Positions 11,644 to 23,416 of a stretch of DNA of 64,000 bases are shown here, in pieces; the stretch's first letter is position 1, and the number at the start of each line of letters is the position of its first letter. The position numbers were made by a program, and so were the translations under genes. Below the pieces are notes generated by a model. It had not been told where the DNA came from. It made no database searches and was given only the letters and a program-made list of their open reading frames with translations. Source of the DNA: Coprinellus micaceus (Eukaryota > Basidiomycota > Agaricomycetes > Agaricales > Psathyrellaceae); NCBI GenBank assembly GCA_951394405.1, contig OX596336.1, positions 1,488,001-1,552,000 of the forward strand. The letters are read 5' to 3'.

Positions 11644-13959
11644 TGTGATTAATCTCAATCAGTCTTGTTAGAGTACAGTGTTGTGTTGCTCAGGTTGTAA
11701 TTGGGGGCTGTCGAGTGTCGAGATCTTTTTGTTGTCGCGAGAGTCGATAGAAGTGGTACAGTCGGTTTGATAGTAGTAGCGGGAGACGCAGGAGAGGTTC
11801 GATTCCGAGAGACGCGCCGGGCAGCAGCAGGGCAAACAGGCCAGAAAACAGTCAAAAAAGAAAGAAAAAGGTAACACGGATGAAGGTGAAAGGAAAGAGT
11901 CTAAATAGAGATGCCGAACCGTCCTCTGATATATATGATTTCACCACCCACATGGAGGACCGTGAGGAGGTCAAAACGGAAACACAGCCTCGAGACCTCT
12001 GTGCCGGTCTCCGGACACGCGAGATTGATGGCCAGGCGTGACGGAAGGGGATGTCATTTTGACTTCCGAGAATTTCGTCGTCATCCTCCGCGCTTGTCAG
12101 CGCTCGCCGATTCCGTAACCAAAATCTGCAAGAGTCCTTTGCTTCAGATTTGAGAGAATACATGATTCGTCTCTTGCCGGAATGGTTTATTGTCTCGAAA
12201 AGGAGAATCCAGAACGGACACCGCTATGTATTAATTATGTGAAGTACAGCCAGTGGAAGACGCGAAGCAATCCCTCCGTAGTTCACAATTCCCATCACGG
12301 GCAGATATGCCCGCTCTCTCTTACCCTCTTCAACCTGAAAATCCTTCTGAGCACAAGAGGAGGTCCGGGCTTCGAGTGTGCAGTGTGCAGAGATCAAGCA
12401 GAGATCCACCGAAAGATCAAGAGATCATTACCGACTACTGGTGCCTGTGACCATGAGACTTCAAGCTTCAGGGTCGAGCGATTCTCAACGCCAATTCTAT
12501 CGGCCGTTTCATCGTCTACTCCTCCGAGTCGCGGACCCTCGTCATTCATAAATCATGTCGACGACGGCGGGCGTCTGAACCCCCACAAGACAGCACATTC
12601 CTGAGGCGAAGGGCCCTGACATACCTGAAGCATCCCTTCACCGCCGATGCAACCATGTTGACTGGAGGCAGTATGCCCGTCGTCGGTCCACATGACGCCC
12701 GGGTCAGGGAGGAGCTACGAGGCAACATGATTTCCAAGCAAATGTTTCAGGGGCGATTCCCTGGCGGGCGGCAACGGGAGTGCTGTTAAATCTCTAGCTC
12801 GACCATCCGTTGCCTTGGTAGGCTCGCATGTTGTTGAGTGACTCGAAGATTAGCTAAACTTCCTTGAGCGCCTCTCTATGCTGTTGAGGATTACAATTGG
12901 GTCGGGGTACTTAACAATCTTCAAGTTGACAACTTGTCACCGTTTCGAGAGTGGGTAGGACGGACGCCATCTCCCCGGCTTGTCAGAGCCAAGTGTGCTC
13001 GGAGTTGGAGAGCCATGCTGATCCATCGGCCGCCTGAGGAAGAACAACGACGCTAAGTAGAGTGGCTTGAAAGAGGATCTAGCCATTCGGGGGGTAACTT
13101 TCGGCGAGCAGCCGTGGAAGCCCTGTCACCGATTCTAGCCGGATCGGGGGGAACTCTCCAATCGCAGTTGAAGGGCGTCCCTCGTTGGACATCAGAAGAA
13201 GACGTGAGCGGCAGCTCTCCATCCAATCTCCATCGTCCACCAACTTGTTGAAGTAACCGTTGACCTAGGCACGAGGAACAGCTGCTCGACTCTGTCGCCA
13301 GTCGAGCATCTCGGAGTCACGTTCATTTGGGGGCAAGGATACCTGCGCTCAGCCTGAGCTTGCTTGGTCTTCAGCATTGTGAAAGGTACGTTAGACGCAA
13401 TAGCAAAATCTTGAATCCTATACGTATGTCTAGTAGTAAATTTGGCTTGTACAACTCGGATCGAGTCAAACACTCACGGCAACGTCCGAGTCCGAGTCCC
13501 TTGAATACAGTCCACCCCGAAGTCAATCATTCTTGCAGCGCCTTCCCCTCCGATAGTGTTTGTCTGTTGTCTGACCTTTCGGAATCCCATTGATGACGGT
13601 GAACGGTTGCAAGAGGCCCATCGCAGCCCATCGCATTCAGTGGAATAGAACCTCAATTGATGGGGCCAATGGTCCCCAACTAGCTGAACGATTCGACGGT
13701 TCGCGTGTCGATGGCGTCGCTGAGCTTAGCGGTATTCATCGCGGTAGATCCAACGCGGAAAGAACGGGACGAGGTTGTGACTCTGAACGCGACACGCGAA
13801 CTTCTCCTGTCTCTCAATGGCAATGCCAAATTCGGGCGGAGTTGTTGCGTCCCGTGATGGTGGGAGTCCAAGTCACACCAGCGCCTCTTTACCCCTAACC
13901 ACAGTGTCCGCTCACAAGCTTTGGCGTATTCCTCACTTTCCAACAGTGCCATCGTCCCA
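11644..13959. other. Long divergent spacer between transcription factor and AFI1
   Basis: This 2.3-kb region separates two divergently transcribed genes and should contain both promoters. ORFs on both strands are at most about 140 codons, have no recognisable domains and do not join into a convincing spliced gene. I see no tRNA, transposon terminus or tandem repeat. A non-coding transcript cannot be excluded. Confidence 0.45.
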
Positions 13960-16941
13960 ATGGGCGGCTCAAATGGGAGCCATTGCTCGTTTGTTCTCCT
14001 GGCTGAGTTCCATATCTTCGAAGGTGCCCAACTCAAGTACCAGTTCCCCCAACCCCTCGGCGTTGATGAGAGGTAAGTACGACTAAGAGACGTGTTAACG
14101 GCTCATGCGCTCATCTTTCACAGTATACTGGCAATGTCGATGCTCCCGGATGGGGCTGAAGCTCAGCTGGATGATTGGACGATCTTCTTCCTGAACCAGA
14201 CGCCGTTCAACACGATATCCCCAGTGCTGGCACTTGATACACCAGAAACCCAATCAATCGACTTGCCAGGCGACGATGACGAACGGGGGAAGAAGCAGGA
14301 GCTGTTGTGTGTCTTGAATCTGGTTAGAACGAAGCATGACAAGACTCTAGACAGGTGCGTGATACGACAGACTGTCAGTACATGCGGCTAATGTTACTAG
14401 AGGCGCTAAAGTCATGGCTTTGGCAATCTGTACCCGCCATCCCTACATACAGATCTTCAAGGTCTGTTCTTCCCTTTTATTGAATTGACCGCCTTTTAAA
14501 TCGCTGCAGCCTCTTCTCCTCATGGCTCTCGATGACTACTTCTCCAATCCCTCCCAAGACTGCCTTGCCCGCCTCTTCGATGCCGTGAATGCAATAGACC
14601 TCTCTGGCGCCCCTACGCTCAGCCGGAGCGAGAAGCTCATTATGCGATCTTCAGAACGGAAAGACGTATTTGCGGAAAAGTTCACCAACGTTCCCTCACA
14701 AGCCGCGGTTCCCCATCATGGCTCGAGAATAGTCCAGCACAAATCCACCCCGTCGACGGACTCACATTCGAGCTTCGAGGATGGTCTCCTCATGCGGTCG
14801 AAAGATCGGGACAAGCCACAAGAACGGAGCGGGCCTTCGTCTAATGGCTCTCACGGACAACCAGGATCTTACTCGCCCTCTGATTCATCGTTCTCCCTTG
14901 GCGGTAGCGCAGTTTGGGTTGGCGATGAAAGCGGGCTGGACCTTGCAGGTGGAGAGTCCAGTAGCACTACTTCAAGTTCGTACACCAAAGACACCACTAT
15001 TACCGCACCTTCACGGAAACGGCGGTCTACTGGTGCTTCGTCTTCTTCGTCCCACCTCATAAACCACTTCAAGCCATCCTTACCTCCTCAGCCATTCCCC
15101 GACCCTGTGAGACCTAATCTCGTTAAGGATACCCACTTCTACCACACCACTGTCGCGTACAAAGATCACCATTTGCCCATCAAAATGCCACTGGGGACCT
15201 TCCCAGAAGAGGTCGGCGATGTAAGTGTTCGAACAGTCATCTTGCGCCTCACGCTGATCCCCTCTTAGTACTCGTTGATTACTCTCGTCAAGGTGTTCTC
15301 CAGCTATCAGCAAGTGACCGGGCCATTACACCCCCACCTGCATACCAACGGCGCGCAAACCCATCCGATCATCATCCTTTTCAACGCCTTGGTGACCGGG
15401 AAGCGCATTATTTTCCTCGGGCACAAGCGACCTGCCGGAGAAGTGTCGAACTTTGTGTTAGCCGCCTGCGCTCTCGGCTCTGGCTGTGGGGCTGTCCTAA
15501 GAGGATTCATCGAGCGGGCCTTCCCCTACGCCAACCTGAGAAACAGGGATGACTGGGAATCAGTGTAAGTGGTTCTTCACTGCTCTGATCCCCTGGCTGA
15601 ACCATCGTAGGCCCGCATACATCGCCGGCGTCACGAACCCCATCTTCGAATCGTCCAAGACCTGGGATCTGCTGCTGGATATCAGCACAGGCAACGTCTC
15701 CGTCGCCAAGGAGATTCATACAAACTGGCCAGTAGGCATCTCGATACAGATTTCTGTTCCCCTTATCACCCGATCTGGCACACTCAAGACCGAGGCTTCC
15801 GTCGGTAGCGAGGAGGAGATTGCACGCATAGCCAAAGAGGGGTCAAAGTCGGACTTCGCATTCAAGGATAACAACGCAGATCGAATATTCATCGACGATG
15901 TGAGCTATCTCTGAAACGCGGTGTACAACTAGGATTTAACAGCTTTTATTTTCGACAGATCCGTGCTGCCATTGACGACCACTTTGGTGAAGGCCTTGTG
16001 CGCATGAGGTTTACGGAATATGTGATGCGATTCGTCCGCCTTGCATCGAGATACGAGGAGGAAGCGACAGGATCGACCAAGGTCGGGTTTCCAAGCTTGC
16101 CTTTCTCCGAGTCACCGGGTCACCAACCGCAACTGGGCAGCGGGCTGTCCTTTAACGACGAAGCAAGCTGTTGGAAGGAACTTGTTGCGAATGGACACCG
16201 TATCGAGGCGTGGAGGAAGACGAATAGCTATCACTACCTCGTCGCCGTAAGTCCTTCAACCTCAGTCCCCATATGACCATATTTCTACTTTAGACCTGTG
16301 CCTAACCTCTCATCTCCAGGACTATGGGAAGCACCAGGCAAACGCTGCGATCAGGGGCTTTGACCTCGTTCACCAACTGATGCGTTTCCGTCATGCGAAG
16401 AACATGACCGATTCTGAGGCTCTGACAATCATGAGAGCTCTCGCGGATAACGTTAGGAGTTACGAGCAAGCAGTTGAGGTAAGTGGGGCTCGTGACAGCG
16501 CCGAATGTTTCATATGGCCCCGCTCACCAATCCTTCGGTTTCGCACAGCTCCTCGCGTCATTACCACATGGAATCGGGCTCCTGTCCCTGGCCTTCGGGC
16601 TCTTACACTCTCGGGAGCTTGTACGGGAAGCCACGGTCGATGTTTTCGACCAGCTACGATCCTATTCCGTGAGTTTTTCTTACAATGTTCCTTGGGTGGG
16701 AACGAAACGCTGATCATTGGCAACCCCGACGTTTCACCGAACACAGGTGGGAGTTCTCTTCCTACAAGCACTCAATCAGTTCCAGCGGTACGCCTACGTG
16801 CGTCAAGCACATGCGAAGGAAAGAAAGCATCTAGAACAGCAGGGTGGGCAGGGGTATATTACGTCTGACTCCAGTCACGGCCAGCAGGCCAGGTTGCATT
16901 CGAATTCGGTCGTGAGCGATCGCTCAAACCCCACCTACTAA
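13960..16941 (+). CDS. AFI1: Afi1-like DENN/SPA-domain protein (820 aa)
   Basis: Homologue of yeast Afi1, an Arf3-interacting protein that helps set the polarity axis at the cortex. Ten exons close in frame: 13960-14072, 14124-14354, 14401-14461, 14510-15220, 15269-15564, 15611-15899, 15959-16246, 16320-16478, 16549-16668 and 16747-16941. The N-terminal Afi1 docking domain opens at FVLLAEFHIFEGAQLKYQFP, continues through SMLPDGAEAQLDDWTIFFLN, and includes LLCVLNLVRTKHDKTLDRGA and ICTRHPYIQIFKPLLLMALD. A Ser-rich insert of about 130 residues follows. The SPA (stabilization of polarity axis) domain then carries NGAQTHPIIILFNALVTGKR, IIFLGHKRPAGEVSNFVLAA and RGFIERAFPYANL. The start codon is the first in-frame ATG before the docking domain. 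Its likely GTPase partner belongs to the class served by the EFA6-type GEF at the left edge. Confidence 0.9.
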
Positions 16942-18248
16942 TACAAGTATATGTACCTACAGCCGAATCTTTCCACCCATTATAGTGTCTATCATAGTGT
17001 ACTGTATCCTCTCGTTGTTCTATTGGGTTTCCATGCATTACCGAGCTAACTGGGTCCAACGTTGGTGCCGCCTGTCAATCGCCTGACCTGCACACCAGTG
17101 ACTTTGGAAGATCGAACCGAAGGGCGCCGGCCAATACCTAGATGTTCACGGCCATAACCCCCAAGTCAAGTAGGCAAAGACCTACGAGCCCTCGACCGGC
17201 CCTCTGAGATTTAGTCCTCGCCGCGAGCGCTCGTTGTAAATAGGCGCCCAGTCCTTGTCAATTGATCCGCGCCACGTGGGTCACTTCTCCCCTCTTTTCA
17301 CCACCACCTCCATGGCCACCGCCTCTGTGGAAATTTAATAGCCTCAGAGCTGGGGCGAGAGATAGGTTTCTTGCACCCCTCGGATCTTGGGACCTGGAGA
17401 TGGAGAGGGACGACCTGGATACCTCCGCTCTCAACATAATCGTAGACTCGCAGGTCGACAACGAGGATAACACGAAAACGGTCTGCACCTGGAAGAATGC
17501 GTACTTTGTCAAGACGGCGACAATAACCACCCCCTCCAGCCTATGAGGAGCGTCCTGGATCCGTGGGTAGACTCGAGACACTACTTCTCTTCCTTCCCCT
17601 CGAGATTAAATTTACGCACTTCAAGGGCTTGTTGATCGACCGCACAATACCAACGTCGTGCACAATTCGACAGCCTCGTCTACACCATGGACCCATCGCG
17701 CCTCCGGTTGTGTGCCTACTGCTAAAATTGAAGATGACAACATGAGCCCTCTATCGTGTCCCACGTGGTAGGGAGCGAGGAGGAGCTGGTATCACGCTTG
17801 TGCAAATGCCTTTACCCTTTCAGATCGCCTCGACGCGGCCGGGATCACAATGTATGAGATGTGCACTGGCATAACTCCCTTTAGTGGTATCCCATGGGGG
17901 CCGGGGGAGGATGTTACGAACAGCTAGAAGTGTTTTCACTCCCGTTTCAGCAAAGAAATGATGGTCGATGGCCGCGAGAGAAAAAGGTCGGAGGGCGATG
18001 GTAGGTTCCCTTGGCCAGTGGGTTGCGTTCGAGTCCCTATATCGCCTTTCGTTGGCCGCCGCCCAGGCCTATCGTACCCACCCCTGTTGTCGTTGTGGTG
18101 GTTGTGGTTAGACACCGTGTTCAAGGTCAGTCTCCCCGTGATCGCGTCGACGCGCGATGTTTGGACTCAATGACGCTGCCAATCACTCGTTTTCCATTCG
18201 CGTCAGACCGAGAACAGGTCTACACCAATACACTTCCTCCACGACACC
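16942..18248. other. Intergenic spacer
   Basis: This 1.3-kb spacer lies between tandem plus-strand genes and holds the AFI1 3' UTR and the EFG1 promoter. Short ORFs at 17258-17581 and elsewhere lack family signatures. I see no RNA gene. Confidence 0.45.
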
Positions 18249-19220
18249 ATGCCGCCGACACGGACGAACTACAAACATAAGAACGCTGAGGCATCCTCTT
18301 CGAAGGAAGAAAAGAAGAAGAAATCGTCGAATTATCAGCCCAAAGCGAATGCTCTTCCTGGCAAGCAGAAGATAAAGGCTGCTCTACGACAGGCGCGGAG
18401 ATTATTGGCCAAGGTTCGTGCTCCGGAGCATTAAGAGTCAGGGTGAGACTGAGAGAAGCATAGGAAGGGCTTGCTGCGAACGTCAAAGTGGATACAGAGC
18501 GTCGGATAAAGGCGTTGGAGGCTGAACTAGAGCAGACGGAGGTTGCACAGAAGGAACGCGACCTGGCCGTGCGCTATCACAAAATCAAATTCTTCGGTGG
18601 GTCAGCTGCCTTTGCTGCCTTGCCCATCCGTTCATCCGTTTCCCTTCATCTCTTTACAGAACGACAAAAGGTTACGAGGAAACTGAACCAGACCAAGAAG
18701 GCCAAGGAGTCGGCCAAGGAGTCTGAGAAGAAGAAGATGGAAGAGGAGCTGCTGAGATATCGGGTCGACCTAAACTACATTCTGGTGCGTACTCGGCCCC
18801 GAATATTCTCTTATGGAAAACAAAACCTAAAGGAGCTCGCAGCATTATCCCAAGACTAAGAAATACATCTCGCTATTCCCGCCTGAAGTTCGGCACTCCA
18901 CTGCCGATCCTTCAACGCCCTCCCCAGCTCCCGAGTCAGACAAAACGACCAAGGAACGCGAAGAAATTCGAGATTGGGTGAAGGAGTGCATGAAGAAGGG
19001 AGAGCTGCCTGCAGAGCCTGAACTGCAGCGGGACTCCGAGAAATCATCTGATCACCCGCCAAAAGCACCACCTAAATCCGCCCAGAAATTCAACTCAACT
19101 GTCAAGAAGACTGCTTCGAAAGATGATCAAAAGGATACAAAACGACCAGCCGATATTGGAGAGGATGATTTCTTTGGCAATGATGACGATGACTCGTCGG
19201 GGGAGTCCGACGAAGATTAG
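18249..19220 (+). CDS. EFG1: rRNA-processing protein Efg1 (266 aa)
   Basis: Nucleolar small-subunit processome factor required for early 18S rRNA maturation. Four exons close in frame: 18249-18413, 18464-18596, 18660-18784 and 18843-19220. The product starts with a lysine-rich tail, then KANALPGKQKIKAALRQARR, the Efg1 signature start. A long predicted coiled coil runs through AEEL-type repeats (RRIKALEAELEQTEVAQKE), then the conserved KIKFFERQKVTRKL and NYILHYPKTKKYISLFPPE. The C-terminus is acidic and disordered (DDFFGNDDDDSSGESDED). The length is close to that of yeast Efg1 (233 aa). Lys/Glu-rich tails at both ends are typical of processome proteins. Confidence 0.9.
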
Positions 19221-19887
19221 CGGTTAGAGTGTCACCTGAGGCCTATCTGTGCGAGGGTGAGTTTGATTTTGGGGATGAGTCCGAGTCGCTCCTCGCTAAC
19301 CATCCGACCAGATAGCATTTTTATTTCATCATGTACCCGAGGATAGGAACAGCCCTGCAGTCCAAGGGTCCAGCTGGAGGCCTCGCCAAAACCATGGAAC
19401 CTTACCGCCAACTTTGGGAGTATGAGGATCGCTTTTGGCTGACGTCTTGGCACACCGTGTACAGACATGGCCCCGATTTGTTTGAATTGGGTAGTGACAT
19501 TATGTGAAGGCCAAGACAGGGTTGGTACGAGGAGCCCGTCCCTGTGACCCACTTGCTGGTTTGAGATTATCCGACCAGACCTGTAGTTGTTCCCCAAATT
19601 CTACAGTTCTTCCTCGCTCGAGCACAGCTCGAAGCGCTCTGAATTCCAGGCTTGTGAACGGAGATAGAGAATGGGATCGATCAAGAAGGAGTCGCTCCAT
19701 TTGGCAGCGTGCGAGCGGGGTCAGATTCCCACAGAACAACGGCAACAGTGTCCGTCGAGGATATTGATGTTAGGTGGACAGTCTCCACGACACTTGTCTT
19801 TCTCCTCCTACAAACTGGCTAGAACACTATCCCTGCCTTCTCCTGGCTCTCGTCCATGAGCTCTGGATCTCCAACAGCATACCTGCT
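19221..19887. other. Intergenic spacer
   Basis: The 0.67 kb between EFG1 and the seven-TM gene holds the EFG1 3' UTR and the downstream promoter. No gene or RNA is supported. Confidence 0.45.
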
Positions 19888-22194
19888 ATGGTCGGTTCTC
19901 TCCTGCACCGTATGTCCAAACGGTCTCCAGACGAGTAGCCGCCCTCTAACGCAGATCCGTACCAGTTTCTTGTCCTCCTCATCCTCCACCTATGGCTTTA
20001 TGATAAATTCGCCTGCTTGAAGTGGGACTCTGGGAGGCAGCCCGGGGCGTTCAAGCGGGTCATGACGTGCGTCGATTCACCACCATCGAACGGATTGTCA
20101 TTAACGCCCGTCGTGATCCACAGGTATTCGTATTTGGGGACACTGCCAACCCTAATAATCTTCAGCGTAGTGATGACGGTCTTGAAGTACAGGGAGGGTG
20201 CGTGTCTTGAATCTCCTCTTTGCATCCCGACGCCAACCCCACACCCGCAGGATGGATAGTACTGCCCGGTGGACACAGTAGGCTCCCAATATGTCGACGC
20301 GCGCCAGGTCATGTTCTAATCAATCACCCGTTGCTCAGTACTACCCCGCCCGTTCGACAGCTGGAATCCGGACAATAGGAAATGGTTGCTACCCCTTTTC
20401 CTCGTGCTCAGCTTTTCGTGGTCGCTGGAACTGTGAGTGGGCTCATCAGGTGTTCATCCGAAGTCCTCAATTGGCTAAACCTTGCAGGGTCACACATCTA
20501 GAGGGTAAGCGACCAAGCCGGATTGCCAAGCCTTCCCGGTCACTCATTTCCTGACCTCTTTCCCTCAGAGCTCGCGTTTTGGTTGTTTCTCCTTCATCAA
20601 GGGCCAGGGAAACGGGACTGGTTTCATTGCTGGGAATTCAGGGCATGGTACCTCGGTCAGTTCGGTTTGAGTGATTTCTGACACCCCAACCTCACGTCTC
20701 TCCAGGCAGCTGCGCCGCCGTGTTGGGGATGCCCTTGACAGTCCTCGTAACACGACATCAACTGGACACAGTGCGCCGCCCCCTTCATCCATTCACTTTT
20801 CTGATCGGTCTAATGCCACGACATTTTCGTAGACCTTGGCGTACATCTTTCTCGTTGGATCTACCGCCGGAATCACCACCACCGTCTGCTTTCTCTACGT
20901 CATTTTCAGGTTCCCCGGTTTCTTGGACTATGTCAAGGCAGGAGGGGCAGACCCAGATGTCATTGTGCGGCTAGCAACGTTCTACGAGCTTAATGTGAGT
21001 AGCCGTTCTACTCCCGCTTGCGAACTGGGGCTCATTGACTAAAATTCGTTCGCTTCGCAGTGCATTCGCGTTGTTTTTCGCTTCATTTTCTCCGTGCCGT
21101 TGTTGATCATCGGCGTTGACGCGCTTGCAGGTCCGTACCCTATCGTTGGAAGCCCGTAAGCCCTCAGCTAGCTCGTCTATGGAGTGCAGGACTGACTATG
21201 GCGTCTTTCACTCTAGGTTTGCACTTGGTGTGTCCTGTCCTATATCTTCACACTCAGTTACTCAACTCTCTTTAGATTTCTTGCTGATGTTCGCGGGAAT
21301 CGGGTCTTTCATTTCGTCAGGGATTACTCTCCTCGTAAGTCAGGCCTCTCCTCGGATTGGGTTTGAGATTGATCACGATCCTCCCTTAGATTTTCTTCCC
21401 CCGCTCTATCACACAGGAGTCTGGCTACCGCGCGAAGGTCATATCGCCCGAGACTTCCGCCAAACCCCCTTCAATAGTCGGCGGTGGTCCCGAGTACTTC
21501 CATGATCATCACCAAAGCCACTACTACCCAGACCCATCCAACCCAATATCAGTTTTGGAGAGTCCCGTCACCCCTGGCTCAGGTGGATTCCGAATGCGGT
21601 CATTCCGGTTCCCCCATGATGCGGACGGGGTAGCGGAGCACAACATCAACGCTCCGCAGCGTCGGGACTCAGCGGACACGGGGGATCTTTCTATGGAGTA
21701 TGAGTCGGACGGAGAGGTCTTACATATGTCCACCAAGGCCGCCCCGCACCGGCATCCAGTCCAACACTCTCAGTCACAACCTGGCCACAAGAGAATCGAT
21801 TCGTTCACGGACTCTGGAACCAAGTCCTCCGGTACGATCTGCGTACCAAGCGGCTCAATGGATCCCACACCGGACGGACGGGCGAGTGGGTCAACACCTC
21901 CTGCTACCCTTCGTCGGCATAATAGTGACAGCGGGCCGTTCTTCTACAACCGGCACGGTCGTATCACGCGTTTCGCAGATGAATCCTCTGTGGACGACCC
22001 TCCGTCAAGAAGGAATCCTCTCACGGAACAGAGTGAGGGACAGCTGCATCCATACGTGAGTTGTCTCTTCCTTCGCGCCCGGTTGGTTGGAATGTATTGA
22101 ATTTGTTATCTAGCTCCTTCACTTTACATCACCCATCGACCTCCTGGATGCCGTTGGATCTCACCAATCGAACGTTCGAGGGGCAAACGTATGA
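19888..22194 (+). CDS. Orphan seven-transmembrane protein with long disordered tail (533 aa)
   Basis: I do not recognise the family. Fourteen exons close in frame: 19888-19909, 19955-20066, 20124-20197, 20251-20307, 20339-20432, 20488-20504, 20569-20655, 20706-20770, 20833-20994, 21061-21155, 21217-21227, 21276-21334, 21390-22055 and 22114-22194. Hydrophobic segments, in order, are YQFLVLLILHLWLYDKF, YSYLGTLPTLIIFSVVMTVL, WLLPLFLVLSFSWSL, GSCAAVLGMPLTVLV, LAYIFLVGSTAGITTTVCFL, VVFRFIFSVPLLIIGVDALA and FLLMFAGIGSFISSGITLLI. That makes seven, followed by FFPRS and a Ser/Pro-rich tail of about 245 residues. The layout suggests a receptor-like protein with a cytosolic C-terminus; no ligand or G-protein motif is visible. 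The start is the only ATG giving the right phase into exon 2. The 3'-most splice choices are less certain than the membrane core. Confidence 0.72.
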
Positions 22195-23416
22195 CCCATC
22201 CCAACTCCCGAAACGATCACCCACGCCCGCCCTCTCTCCCCCTCATCCACCCAGCAAAACGCCAGGACACCCTGGGCCTACGTCGACCTTGATGCTTCGT
22301 ATTATTATCTTTCATTCAACTCTTCTCCCCTGTCTGATGATTCTGCTTGGTTTATTTTTGCTGCAACATCTATCACGATGCTCACCTACTACCCCCTTTC
22401 TGTCCCCCGTCCTCCTTTTGCACTCGCTGTACTGTTCTCTCTTCTCTCTTCCAGGTATCGGTGCTTAAATTATCGTATACCCCCGCTTAACGACCGCGCA
22501 CGATCCCCCTTACCTACCACGCCCCCTCTCCCATCTTTCGCATTCACCCATCCGTTGCATCCTCGGCGGCGACGCTCTCACACGCCCACATCTGTCTCAC
22601 CATTCTCAACCCTCCCTCTCCCATCCGCACCCACTTGTACTCTGACCTTCCCACATCCATCCTCCACATCTAAACCTTGTTTGTTTGTCTATTCCTAACC
22701 TAACCATATGTACAATACGCACACACCGATCTCCCTCACGGACGCTTAGCTTATCTCTTTTTCCTTCTTCTTTTCTCGCTGTGTGTCTATGGCTTGGATA
22801 GCTTGGTCTCATTCATTCGATATACCACAAAACCGCGGGCGCTGTCAGGATCTGCAATTGCTGGAACGTGTCTACTTACCTCTATATCCCTAGCGAAGGT
22901 GATTGTACAATATGCTTAATCTACTATCTACCTAGCCTACTTTTACCTTATAACCGCGCACCAATTCGCTAGCACACACCACAGGCCCGCCGCTGTTCCT
23001 CCACCGTGGTCGCCGGCGGGTTGTGTTGAGGTCGAGATCCACTCCTCTATGCATGTACTTAGACCCACGATCCCCGGATGCTAAAACAAACGTTTAGTCC
23101 TTGGCACGTTCTGTCAGATCCACCTGAAATAGGCTCTTAATCGCGGCGAGGTAGGTGATCCATGGGAATCGCGTTTCTCTGCGCCCCTTGACAGATTGTT
23201 ACAGCTATTCTGTTGAACTAAGATTGTACACTGAATTGAACGACACGACAGGAGAACAAGAACGTTCAAACTGCGGCAAAGGCCAAACGGATTGAAAGCC
23301 ATGACAGGCAAGGGAACGGAAAAGTCTACACAGGGGGCCAATTGCCGTCCAACGAAATCCAAGAGGATACCTGTGCGAGCCAAGAAATGCAGAGAGTATT
23401 CCCCATCTTGATCTAG
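22195..23416. other. Convergent spacer with pyrimidine-rich plus strand
   Basis: This spacer lies between the 3' ends of the seven-TM gene and the Ser-rich gene. The plus strand from about 22195 to 22700 is strongly C/T-rich, which keeps reading frames open by chance because stop codons need purines. The rest is unremarkable. Confidence 0.5.

Noticed and set aside
22378..22698. 106-codon plus-strand ORF in the convergent spacer
   Set aside because: The frame is open because the strand is almost purine-free; composition, not coding, explains it. A splice extension of the seven-TM gene into it (donor 22190) cannot be fully excluded but is not favoured.
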